Assembly: GCA_029859185.1 (NCBI GenBank) | Contig: JAOUDR010000003.1 | Span: 1 to 27,531, forward strand | From: Gemmatimonadota bacterium | Lineage (GTDB): Bacteria > Gemmatimonadota > Gemmatimonadetes > Gemmatimonadales > GWC2-71-9 | DNA length: 27,531 nucleotides | Direction: 5' to 3' | Shown here: one piece after another, positions 7,274-14,814 of the stretch | How positions within the stretch are numbered: the stretch's first letter is position 1 | Layout: each line of letters starts with the position of its first letter | Position numbers and translations under genes: made by a program | The notes under the pieces: generated by a model | What the model was told of the DNA's origin: nothing | The model's database searches: none | What the model saw: only the letters and a program-made list of their open reading frames with translations

Positions 7274-9390
7274 CGCCCTTCACCGTCACCATCGCAGACG
7301 GGATTGCCCGGGTCGTCCTCGACCTACCAGGCGAATCGGTCAACAAGATCACACGCGGTGTCCGAGACGAGCTCGACGCCATCCTCACCTCCCTGGGAGC
7401 TGACGCCACGGTCCGAGGGGTCGTGCTCCTGTCGGGCAAGGAAGACACGTTCATCGCTGGTGCGGACATCGACGAGTTCGTCGCGCTCCCGTCGCGCGAG
7501 GCTGCGCACACGCTCGTCCGGACCGGCCAGGCTCTCATCAACCGTATTCCCTCCCTTGGCAAGCCCGTCGTGGCGGCCATCCACGGTGCATGCCTCGGCG
7601 GGGGGCTCGAAGCCGCCCTTGCCTGCACGTACCGCGTGGCAACGGAGCACGAGAAGACCAAGCTCGGTCTCCCGGAGGTCCAGCTTGGCATCATCCCGGC
7701 GGCAGGTGGGTGCCAGCGTCTCCCGCGGCTCATCGGGCTCCAGGCGGCCCTCGACATCATCCTCGCCGGCAAGGTGCTTCCGGCGCGCGTGGCGTATCGC
7801 CGTGGCATCGTGGATGATCTGGTCCATCCCGCCATCCTCGAACGCGTGGCCGTCGATGTGGCACGGCGGTTGGCAGACGGCTGGCGCCCGACCCGCCCGA
7901 CCGGGGGGCTCAAGGGTTGGCTGCTGGAGGGGAATCCCGCGGGGCGGGCACTCGTGTTCTCGCTCGCTCGCAAGCAGGTGCTCGCGAAGACCGGCGGGCA
8001 CTACCCTGCCCCGCTTGCCGCGCTCGACGCGGTGGCCGAGGGGCTGCGGCACGGCATCCCGGCCGGGCTGGAGCGAGAGGCGCGGCACTTCGCGGATCTC
8101 GCAGTGGGTGACGTGTCCCGGGCGCTCGTCGGCATCTTCTTTGCCACCACCGCGCTCAAGAAGGACTTTGGGGGCGCGGAAGGGGTCGAGCCGCGATCAG
8201 TGCAGCGACTGGGCATTCTCGGTGCGGGGTTCATGGGGAGTGGAATTGGCGGAACGGCGGCCACGCAAACCGGCGTGGACGTGCGCTTCCGCGACACGGG
8301 ACTGGCCGCGGTCGGCAAGGGGATTGCGGGAGCGCGTCACATCCTCGACGCGCGGCTGAAACGCAGGCGACTGACCAAGTTCGAGCACCGACGGTTGACC
8401 GCGCTCCTCTCGGGAGGCACGAACTGGGCCGGATTTGGACGCACCGATCTCGTCATCGAAGCAGTATTCGAAGATCTGGAGGTCAAGCACCAGGTCTTCC
8501 GCGAGCTCGAAGGCCACGTGCGCGACGAGTGCATCCTCGCGTCCAACACCAGCACCATCCCCATCACGCGGATTGCGTCGGTGCTGCGTCGGCCCGAACG
8601 GATCCTTGGAATGCACTTCTTCTCACCGGTCGAGAAGATGCCGCTGCTCGAGGTCATCACCACCGCACAGACCGCGTCCTGGGTTACCGCCACCGCCGTG
8701 GACTTCGGACGCCGCATGGGGAAGACCGTCGTCGTGGTGCGGGACGAACCGGGATTCTGGGTAAACCGGATCCTGGCCCCATACCTGAACGAAGCGGGCC
8801 GACTCGTGGCGGAAGGGGCTGATGTCCGCGAGATCGATCGACGGATGAAGCAATACGGCTTTCCCGTGGGCCCCATCACGCTCCTCGATGAAGTGGGGTT
8901 GGACGTGGGGCTCAAGGCCTCGCGTGTCCTGCATGAAGCGTTTGGTGAGCGGATGGCACCGGTGGCGGGCCTCCAGGCGCTCGTGGAAGCCGGCCGCCTC
9001 GGCCGGAAGACCGGCCGTGGGTTCTATCGGTACGACGGTGGCAGGCGCCGGGGTATCGACGAGTCGGTTCGTGACATCGTCGGGGCCGGCTCCGGACCCA
9101 CTCCGGCCGACGTCGAGGATCGACTCGTGTATGCCATGCTGAACGAAGCCGCCTTGGCGATGGAGGCCGGCGTAGTCAGGACTCCCCGGGATGGGGACAT
9201 CGCAGCCATATTTGGCATCGGTTTCCCGCCGTTCCGTGGCGGGCCGCTCCGGGAACTCGATCGAGTCGGCGCGGTCCGGGCAGTTGAGGTTCTGCGTCGG
9301 CTCGAGACCAAGTACGGACCGAGATTCGCGCCCGCGCCCGCGCTTGTGCAACAGGCCGAGCAGGGCATCCACTTCTACCTCAAGACCTGA
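7270..9390 (+). CDS. fadJ: Enoyl-CoA hydratase / 3-hydroxyacyl-CoA dehydrogenase (multifunctional beta-oxidation alpha subunit)
   Basis: 706 residues, close to E. coli FadJ. The N-terminal crotonase domain (about 1-190) has the oxyanion-hole segments FIAGADIDEF and AAIHGACLGGGLEAA, with the two catalytic acids at Glu114 and Glu136 (GLPEVQLG). It hydrates trans-2-enoyl-CoA. The NAD-binding 3-hydroxyacyl-CoA dehydrogenase domain starts near residue 316 with LGAGFMGSGI (G318, G320, G323). It carries the catalytic histidine at His449 in GMHFFSPVEKMPLLE, followed by the C-terminal dimerisation repeats (residues about 490-700) with FWVNRILAPYLNEA and GFPPFRGGPLRELD. The gene is coupled to fadI by ATGA, and only 4 nt separate its stop from the proline dehydrogenase start. 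The crotonase end (CTYRVATEHEKTKLGLPEVQLGIIPAAGG) is fully conserved, so both activities look intact. Confidence 0.94.
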   Translation: MTPFTVTIADGIARVVLDLPGESVNKITRGVRDELDAILTSLGADATVRGVVLLSGKEDTFIAGADIDEFVALPSREAAHTLVRTGQALINRIPSLGKPVVAAIHGACLGGGLEAALACTYRVATEHEKTKLGLPEVQLGIIPAAGGCQRLPRLIGLQAALDIILAGKVLPARVAYRRGIVDDLVHPAILERVAVDVARRLADGWRPTRPTGGLKGWLLEGNPAGRALVFSLARKQVLAKTGGHYPAPLAALDAVAEGLRHGIPAGLEREARHFADLAVGDVSRALVGIFFATTALKKDFGGAEGVEPRSVQRLGILGAGFMGSGIGGTAATQTGVDVRFRDTGLAAVGKGIAGARHILDARLKRRRLTKFEHRRLTALLSGGTNWAGFGRTDLVIEAVFEDLEVKHQVFRELEGHVRDECILASNTSTIPITRIASVLRRPERILGMHFFSPVEKMPLLEVITTAQTASWVTATAVDFGRRMGKTVVVVRDEPGFWVNRILAPYLNEAGRLVAEGADVREIDRRMKQYGFPVGPITLLDEVGLDVGLKASRVLHEAFGERMAPVAGLQALVEAGRLGRKTGRGFYRYDGGRRRGIDESVRDIVGAGSGPTPADVEDRLVYAMLNEAALAMEAGVVRTPRDGDIAAIFGIGFPPFRGGPLRELDRVGAVRAVEVLRRLETKYGPRFAPAPALVQQAEQGIHFYLKT

Positions 9391-9394
9391 CGGC

Positions 9395-10333
9395 ATGCTG
9401 CGAAGCACCTTCCTCTGGCTCAGCGAACGGCGGGGCCTGTTCGAGTTCGTGAAGCGCAATGGCCTGGCCCGGAAGGTCTCGGCCCGGTTCGTTGCCGGTG
9501 AGACCCTCGATCAGGCGATGGACGCCACGCGACGGGTCAACGCGCGTGACATCACCGTGAGTCTCGATCTCCTCGGCGAGAGCGTGACCAGTCGCGAGGA
9601 AGCGACCGGGGCGCGAGATGCCGCCATCGAGATCCTGGATCGGATTCACACCACGGGCGTCCGCGCGAACCTCTCCATCAAGCTCACGCAGATGGGGCTC
9701 GACCTCGGGCAGGACGTGGCCGCTGCCAACGTCCACCAGATTCTCGACCGGGCCCGAGCGCACGGGATCTTCGTGCGGGTGGACATGGAGGCTTCGGCGT
9801 ACGTCCAGCGGACGCTGGACCTCTATCAGTCAACGCTCCGCCCCGACTTCGGTGATCTGGTGGGGGTCGTGATTCAGACGATGCTCCGGCGCACGGAGGC
9901 GGACATCGAGGCCTTGCTAGACGTCGGGGCGCGCGTGCGGCTCGTGAAGGGCGCGTACAAGGAGCCTGAGGCGATTGCCTTCCCCGACAAGCGCGATGTT
10001 GACGCCGTCTTTGCGCGGTGCAGCGAGCGCATGCTCGAGCGCGGCAACTATCCTGCGTTCGCAACCCACGACGAGGCGCTGATCACGCACGTCAAGGAAC
10101 ACGCTCGCGCCAAGGGTATCGGTCCCGAGCGCTACGAGTTCCAGATGCTCTACGGCGTGCGGCGCGATCTCCAGGACGCGCTGCGTCAGGAGGGATACAA
10201 CGTCCGCGTTTACGTCCCGTACGGCACGGAATGGTATCCGTATCTGATGCGACGCTTGGCGGAGCGACCGGCAAACGTGTGGTTCATTGTCGGGAACCTC
10301 CTACGGGAGACGGCGGATGGCTCGGGGCGTTGA
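9395..10333 (+). CDS. Proline dehydrogenase
   Basis: 312 residues from ATG 9395; longer in-frame starts would run back into fadJ. This is the monofunctional FAD-dependent enzyme that oxidises proline to 1-pyrroline-5-carboxylate at the membrane. The TIM-barrel signatures of the family are present: SIKLTQMGLD, FVRVDMEAS, RLVKGAYKEPEAIA (beta-strand 5 region), YEFQMLYGVR and the C-terminal YVPYGTEWYPYLMRRLAERPAN block, whose two arginines bind the proline carboxylate. The length matches Thermus-type PRODH. No 1-pyrroline-5-carboxylate dehydrogenase gene lies in the window, so the second step must be encoded elsewhere. The stop codon overlaps a TTG start of the next small gene (TTGA). Confidence 0.92.
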   Translation: MLRSTFLWLSERRGLFEFVKRNGLARKVSARFVAGETLDQAMDATRRVNARDITVSLDLLGESVTSREEATGARDAAIEILDRIHTTGVRANLSIKLTQMGLDLGQDVAAANVHQILDRARAHGIFVRVDMEASAYVQRTLDLYQSTLRPDFGDLVGVVIQTMLRRTEADIEALLDVGARVRLVKGAYKEPEAIAFPDKRDVDAVFARCSERMLERGNYPAFATHDEALITHVKEHARAKGIGPERYEFQMLYGVRRDLQDALRQEGYNVRVYVPYGTEWYPYLMRRLAERPANVWFIVGNLLRETADGSGR

Positions 10334-10653
10334 CGGACGACACGACGCTGGGCGGCTACCTCGTTGTGCACAAGCGCCCGCCCGCTTTCGGTGCTGCGGA
10401 TGGGCGCGCGTACTCGGTTGCGGTCTTCGTCAGTGAGGCGCCGGACGCTACGGATCGCTACGGGGCGGCGCTGCTCTTCGTGCGCTGGTCGGAGGCCGGC
10501 GACGTGCCCGATGGGCATGTGGAGACGGACTATGTGGCGTTCGGAACCAGCCCGGCCGATGCGGAGCGAGCCGCTCACGCGCTCTCCCTTCACGACGTGA
10601 AGTCTCACCTCGACCGGGCGATCCATGCCCGCCAACTGGAGCCCGACTGGTAG
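10330..10653 (+). CDS. Small conserved-looking protein of unknown function
   Basis: 107 residues if translation begins at TTG 10330, which overlaps the stop of proline dehydrogenase (TTGA). No upstream ATG or GTG is in frame near this point without running deep into that gene. The sequence alternates short hydrophobic strands (YLVVHKRPPAFG, YSVAVFVSEAP, YGAALLFVRW) with acidic loops and ends in a helix (LSLHDVKSHLDRAIHAR), so it looks like a compact cytoplasmic alpha/beta protein. No signal peptide, membrane helix or catalytic motif is seen and I do not recognise the family. Codon use and third-position GC match the neighbours, which supports real coding. Placement after proline dehydrogenase and before rsgA gives no firm functional clue. 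Confidence 0.6.
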   Translation: MTDDTTLGGYLVVHKRPPAFGAADGRAYSVAVFVSEAPDATDRYGAALLFVRWSEAGDVPDGHVETDYVAFGTSPADAERAAHALSLHDVKSHLDRAIHARQLEPDW

Positions 10654-10706
10654 AGCGGCTCGAGGGCGTCGTCCTGTCCCGCGCGGGGGGGTGCTACCGC
10701 GTCTGG

Positions 10707-11561
10707 GTGAACGGTCAGGTAGTCGAAGCCGTGCTCCGGGGCCGCATGAAGCACCGCCGCGCCGAGACGGTGCTCGTGGGTGATTCGGTCGTGATGGCCA
10801 TCGTGGCGGAGTCACCGGCAACCATCGAAGCCATCGCGCCGCGCCGGTCGCTGCTCAAGCGGCGCAGTCCGGGCCGCGCGCGGGGCGAGCGCCCGGTGGC
10901 GGCGAACGTGGATCAGGTCGTGGTGGTGGGCGCGGCGCTCATGCCCGCGTGGGATCCCTACCTGATCGACCGGTTCATTGCCGTGGCGGAAGCCAATGGA
11001 CTGCCGGTTGCGGTCGTGATCAACAAGGCGGATCTCGCGCCCGCCGCCGCTTCGCTTGGGGTGCCGTACGAACAGGCCGGCTACCAGGTCCTCGTGACCA
11101 GTGCACGCGGCGGTCAGGGTATCGACCGCCTCCGCGAGCTCCTCGAGGGTCGTGTGTCCCTCTTCACCGGACCAACGGGTGTGGGGAAGTCGAGTCTCCT
11201 CAATCAACTCGTCCCGGGGCTGCGGCTCCGGACGGCCGAGGTGAGCCCCCGCAGCCACGCCGGCCGCCACACAACCGTGGCCGCGGAGATGCACCCCTGT
11301 GTGGGCGGTGGGTTCGTGGTGGACACGCCGGGGTTGCGCGATGTCGGGCTCTGGGGCCTGAGCCCGGGGGATGTAGCAGATGCCTTTCCCGATGTGCGCC
11401 GTCATGGGGCGGCATGCCGGTTTGACGACTGCCGGCATCGGGAGGAGCCCCGGTGCGCGGTTCGCGACGCGGTGGAGGCCGGGACGCTTGCCGTGTCCCG
11501 CTACGGATCGTATCGGAAGATGTTGGACGAAGCCGAGGTTGCCGCCCGTCCCTGGGCGTGA
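10707..11561 (+). CDS. rsgA: Small ribosomal subunit biogenesis GTPase RsgA
   Basis: 284 residues from the first canonical start, GTG 10707. RsgA is a circularly permuted GTPase that checks and releases late 30S subunits. Motifs occur in the permuted order: G4 VVINKADL, G5-like TSARGG, then G1 GPTGVGKSSL (from residue 155), the switch I RHTT, and G3 VDTPGL. The C-terminal zinc knuckle is CRFDDCRHREEPRC (Cys-x4-Cys-x-His-x5-Cys). The N-terminal OB-fold strand that normally opens the protein (EGVVLSRAGGCYRVWVNGQ) is encoded in the same open frame upstream of 10707, from about 10662. That implies the gene really starts near 10647, at a CTG preceded by GGAG with a 5-nt spacer. The coordinates given therefore probably miss about 20 residues. 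Confidence 0.93.
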   Translation: MNGQVVEAVLRGRMKHRRAETVLVGDSVVMAIVAESPATIEAIAPRRSLLKRRSPGRARGERPVAANVDQVVVVGAALMPAWDPYLIDRFIAVAEANGLPVAVVINKADLAPAAASLGVPYEQAGYQVLVTSARGGQGIDRLRELLEGRVSLFTGPTGVGKSSLLNQLVPGLRLRTAEVSPRSHAGRHTTVAAEMHPCVGGGFVVDTPGLRDVGLWGLSPGDVADAFPDVRRHGAACRFDDCRHREEPRCAVRDAVEAGTLAVSRYGSYRKMLDEAEVAARPWA

Positions 11562-11639
11562 CCCGCGGGTAGGACACCGGACTGGCGGCCGCGCCGACCG
11601 GCAGGCAATCTCCTGGGGATGCGGAGGACGCACGGCACC

Positions 11640-12869
11640 ATGGCAGATCCAACACCGGAGACCTTGTTCACCCCGATCCGTGCCGAGCGTTATCGCGCGC
11701 CCGAACGGTTGGGCGACCTCATTGCCCCACCGTACGATGTGCTGTCCGAGGATGCGCGCGAGGCGTTTGCGCGTCGGTCGCCGTACAACATCGTTCACCT
11801 CACCGTGCCGGTGGGCGGTGCCGACCGCTATGCCGCGGCGGCGCAGGTGCTGCATCGATGGCGGACTGCAGGCGTACTCGAGCGCGACGAGGGGCCGGCG
11901 CTCTACGTGGTCCAGCAGGAGTTCGCCACCCCGGCCGGACGTACGCATCTGAGAACCGGCGTCATCGGGGGGTTACTCGCCGAGGGATACGAGTCCGGAC
12001 GGGTGCGACCGCACGAGCGTACGCACCGGGGACCGAAGGAAGACCGGCTCGCGCTTGGGCGCGCGACGCGAACGGCGGTCGAGCCGATCTTCATCCTCAC
12101 GCGTGATGACCGCGGACACCTGCAGCGGCGCCTCGACGGCGTGACGCATCACGAGCCGATGGCTGCGGCGGAGCTCGATGGCGTTCGGATCGGACTGTGG
12201 CGGATCACCGGGGTCCAGGCGGCGGAGCTTGCCCATGCGGTGGGGAACGGACCGGTCTACATCGCCGACGGGCATCATCGCTTTGAGACGGCCGCCGCAC
12301 TGCGGGCGGTGCTGCCGGTCGCCGATCGTATCCCGGCGCTCGCGGTCCCGGTGCGCGACCCCGGGCTCGTGATACTCGCGACCCATCGGCTGGTTGTCGG
12401 TGGGCCGGTCGATGCCACCGCCCTCGCGGCCGAGTGGTCTGGCGCGTTCGACGTCGACGAAACCGAGGCGGAACTCGATCCGCATGGGTTGCTGGATGCG
12501 TTGGGTCCCCATCCCGCCGCCGTGGTTGCCTTCCCCACCGGGCGGCTGCTCGTGCTCCGCGCACGGGATCCGCACGATGGCGAGTTGGAAACCGCCGTTA
12601 TCGAGCGTACGGTTGTTCAGATGCTCGTTGCTGCGGCCGGATCGGAGGCCACGGTCCGCTACACTTCGAACCCCGGCGAACTCCTTCACGCGGTGGCCGG
12701 GGGCGGGTCGGCGGGCGTGCTGATACGTCCGACTCCGATTGAACGGGTGCTGACAATAGCTGACGCTGGGGGCATCATGCCGCCGAAGTCCACCTACTTT
12801 GCCCCGAAAGTGCCAAGTGGCCTGTTGATCCTGCCATTCGACGAGGTTGCCGGAGGTGGCACCACATGA
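11640..12869 (+). CDS. DUF1015 family protein
   Basis: 409 residues from ATG 11640. The start was preferred over in-frame ATG 11619 because GGAGG (11623-11627) lies upstream, although the 12-nt spacer is long. Family hallmarks are visible: FTPIRAERYR opening into LIAPPYDVLSEDAREAFARRSPYNIVHL, then RPHERTHRGPKEDRLAL, and the conserved IADGHHRFETAAAL near residues 208-221 (Asp210, His212, His213). The C-terminus ends PPKSTYFAPKVPSGLLI, also typical. DUF1015 proteins are soluble and widespread, and their biochemical role is not clearly established to my knowledge; the DGHHR motif looks like a metal or phosphate site. The gene overlaps the next by ATGA. Confidence 0.9.
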   Translation: MADPTPETLFTPIRAERYRAPERLGDLIAPPYDVLSEDAREAFARRSPYNIVHLTVPVGGADRYAAAAQVLHRWRTAGVLERDEGPALYVVQQEFATPAGRTHLRTGVIGGLLAEGYESGRVRPHERTHRGPKEDRLALGRATRTAVEPIFILTRDDRGHLQRRLDGVTHHEPMAAAELDGVRIGLWRITGVQAAELAHAVGNGPVYIADGHHRFETAAALRAVLPVADRIPALAVPVRDPGLVILATHRLVVGGPVDATALAAEWSGAFDVDETEAELDPHGLLDALGPHPAAVVAFPTGRLLVLRARDPHDGELETAVIERTVVQMLVAAAGSEATVRYTSNPGELLHAVAGGGSAGVLIRPTPIERVLTIADAGGIMPPKSTYFAPKVPSGLLILPFDEVAGGGTT

Positions 12870-13117
12870 GTCCTCGTCCGCGAGACCGGATACTGGAGAA
12901 CCTGGAGCGGCTGTACCGCGAGGCGTACGACCGCGCCAAGATGGCCGGGGATGAGGCTCGCATGATGGAGCTCGATGCGTCGTTCCAGCGCGAGCAGCTC
13001 CTCCTGGAAGTGCTGCTGGACGTGCGGGACGGACTGTACGCGATCGCCGAGGCGCCATCGTCTTCCTCGGCGCTGGAGAAACTGGAAGCGCTACGGCGGC
13101 TGACGCGGCTGCGGTGA
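12866..13117 (+). CDS. Small helical protein of unknown function
   Basis: 83 residues, start codon overlapping the DUF1015 stop (ATGA), so very likely translationally coupled. The sequence is almost entirely charged helix: residues 6-60 (ILENLERLYREAYDRAKMAG and onward to LLDVRDGLYAIAE) carry heptad-like Leu/Ile/Met spacing that suggests a helical hairpin or short coiled coil. A Ser-rich hinge (APSSSSALEKLEALRRL) leads to a final helix. There is no signal peptide, membrane segment, cysteine or catalytic motif. I do not recognise a named family. Coupling to DUF1015 suggests that the two proteins act in the same process or interact, but this is inference only. Confidence 0.75.
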   Translation: MSPRPRDRILENLERLYREAYDRAKMAGDEARMMELDASFQREQLLLEVLLDVRDGLYAIAEAPSSSSALEKLEALRRLTRLR

Positions 13118-13118
13118 C

Positions 13119-13150
13119 CGCGGCGGCTCGCGGGAGGAGTCACCGCCGCG
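13119..13150 (+). terminator. GC-rich hairpin after the DUF1015/small protein pair
   Basis: CGCGGCGG (13119-13126) and CCGCCGCG (13143-13150) form a perfect 8-bp stem with a 16-nt loop, starting 2 nt after a stop codon. There is no T-run, so it may act as a weak or factor-assisted terminator before the protease gene. Confidence 0.45.
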
Positions 13151-13225
13151 CGGTTCCGTCTGGGAGTGCTGCGGCGTCCGTCCTGACCAGACCATCGGCC
13201 GCACGACGAGGCTGAGGGACCGCGG

Positions 13226-14800
13226 ATGGGGAACCGGATGCGACACGTACGGTGGACGGCAGTCGTCGTGGGCTTCGCGGCGCTTGGGCCGACCGACGCG
13301 GCCGTGGGCCAGGCCGGCTCGAACTACGAAGAGCTGCAGACGTTCACGGGTGTGCTCAACCACCTCCGGAGCAACTACGTGGACAGCGTGTCGTACGCGC
13401 GGTTGGTGAGGGCGGCCATCGACGGCATGTTGCGGTCGCTCGACCCCCACAGCCGGTTCGAGTCGCGCGAGGAGGTGGCGCGGGCGGCGGCGCTGGCGCG
13501 CGGCGAGCTGGGAACGGTGGGGATCGTGCTCGAAGACGTGGACGGCGTGCCCACGGTGCTCGCCGTCGTGCCGGATGGTCCGGCGGATCGGAAGGGCGTG
13601 CTGCCGGGCGACCGCCTGCTCGCCCTCGATGATAGCACCATGGCCGGGCGTGACGCCGAGAGCCTGATGCTTCGTATGGCCGGACCGTCCGGGTCGCGGG
13701 TGCGGCTTGCGTTCGAGCGGGGACCGCGCCTCGAGCCGCGCCGCTACGAGGTGACCATCAAGCGGGACGACGTCAAGCAACCGTCCGTTGGGGTCACGCG
13801 CTTGCTGGACCCCGCCACCGGCTACGTCCGACTGGCGCACTTCGGAGCCGATGCGGCGGATGAGCTGGAGAAGGCCGTGAACGGTCTCCGGCGCTCGGGG
13901 GCGCGGCAGCTCGTCCTCGATCTGCGCGGGAACCCCGGAGGTATCGTGGTGGCCTCCGTGGAGGTCGCCTCGCTGTTCTTGCCCAAGGCAACCCTCGTCT
14001 TCCGGACGCGTGGGCGGAAGAGCACGGTGGACGAGGAGTACATCACGAAGAAGAACGGGCGGTTTGTGGACCTCCCGCTCGTGGTGCTCATGGATGAGCA
14101 GAGTGCCAGCGCGTCGGAAGCGCTGGCCGGATCGCTGCAGGATCATGATCGCGCCCTGCTCGTGGGACGCCGCAGCTTTGGGAAGGCACTCATGCAGGGC
14201 CCATTCGTGCTCCCGGGCGGCGACGTCGTGTGGCTCACCATCGGGCGGGTGCTGACGCCGAGTGGCCGCTTCATCCAGCGGCGCTACGCGGGTCTCGCGG
14301 TGGAGCAGTACTACGGACTCGCGGGCCAGGGCGGGAGCGAGCAGGACACCGCCGAGGTCTTCCAGACGGATGCCGGGCGAGAGGTGCGCGGCGGCGGCGG
14401 GATTCGCCCGGATATCGAGGTGCCGCCGGGTATGGCCCGCCCCGCGTGGCATGCGGTCGCCGCGGACAGCGGGTTTGAGGAAGCGGTCGCCGACAGCGTG
14501 GCCTATGCCCTCCCGGCGTCCGATGCGGGTCGCGCGGCATGGCTGTCGGCGCCGGAGCGCTGGCAGGCCGAGTTGCTCGATCCGTTTCTGCAGCGCGTGC
14601 GCGAGCGGCTCAGGATCCCGGCGGCGGCTGACACGGCGCTGCATGCTGCGCTGGCGCGGCGGCTTGCGGCCCGGGTTGCCCTCGTCCGGTGGGGCGCCGA
14701 GGCACGGGATGAGCTATGGCTCACGACGGATCCTGTCGTGACGCGGGCGCGGGAGGCATTCGGCCGCATGGAGGGGCTGCTAGCCGCACCGGCTCGGTAG
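13226..14800 (+). CDS. Secreted S41 family C-terminal processing protease (CtpA-like)
   Basis: 524 residues. A signal peptide is likely: a basic start (MGNRMRHVRW), a hydrophobic core (TAVVVGFAAL) and a possible cleavage after the Ala-rich stretch near residues 27-31. ATG 13238 is an in-frame alternative. An N-terminal helical segment (NYEELQTFTGVLNHLRSNYVD) leads to the SLDPHSRF turn. A PDZ domain follows (about 95-185, GTVGIVLEDVDGVPTVLAVV, GDRLLALD), then the S41 protease core. The catalytic serine is Ser295 in SASASEA. The lysine general base is Lys320 in RSFGKALMQ, exactly 25 residues later, and Gln324 lies four residues after it, as in Bacillus CtpB. It should cleave proteins from their C-terminus in the periplasm. 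The C-terminal 140 residues beyond the core are helical and family-variable. 15 nt or fewer separate it from the next gene. Confidence 0.92.
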   Translation: MGNRMRHVRWTAVVVGFAALGPTDAAVGQAGSNYEELQTFTGVLNHLRSNYVDSVSYARLVRAAIDGMLRSLDPHSRFESREEVARAAALARGELGTVGIVLEDVDGVPTVLAVVPDGPADRKGVLPGDRLLALDDSTMAGRDAESLMLRMAGPSGSRVRLAFERGPRLEPRRYEVTIKRDDVKQPSVGVTRLLDPATGYVRLAHFGADAADELEKAVNGLRRSGARQLVLDLRGNPGGIVVASVEVASLFLPKATLVFRTRGRKSTVDEEYITKKNGRFVDLPLVVLMDEQSASASEALAGSLQDHDRALLVGRRSFGKALMQGPFVLPGGDVVWLTIGRVLTPSGRFIQRRYAGLAVEQYYGLAGQGGSEQDTAEVFQTDAGREVRGGGGIRPDIEVPPGMARPAWHAVAADSGFEEAVADSVAYALPASDAGRAAWLSAPERWQAELLDPFLQRVRERLRIPAAADTALHAALARRLAARVALVRWGAEARDELWLTTDPVVTRAREAFGRMEGLLAAPAR

Positions 14801-14814
14801 GCTATTTTTGGCCC

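Noticed and set aside
13091..14644. 517-residue minus-strand frame over the S41 protease
   Set aside because: It covers an intact protease with signal peptide, PDZ and Ser-Lys dyad on the other strand; the translation is Arg/His/Pro-rich without a domain.
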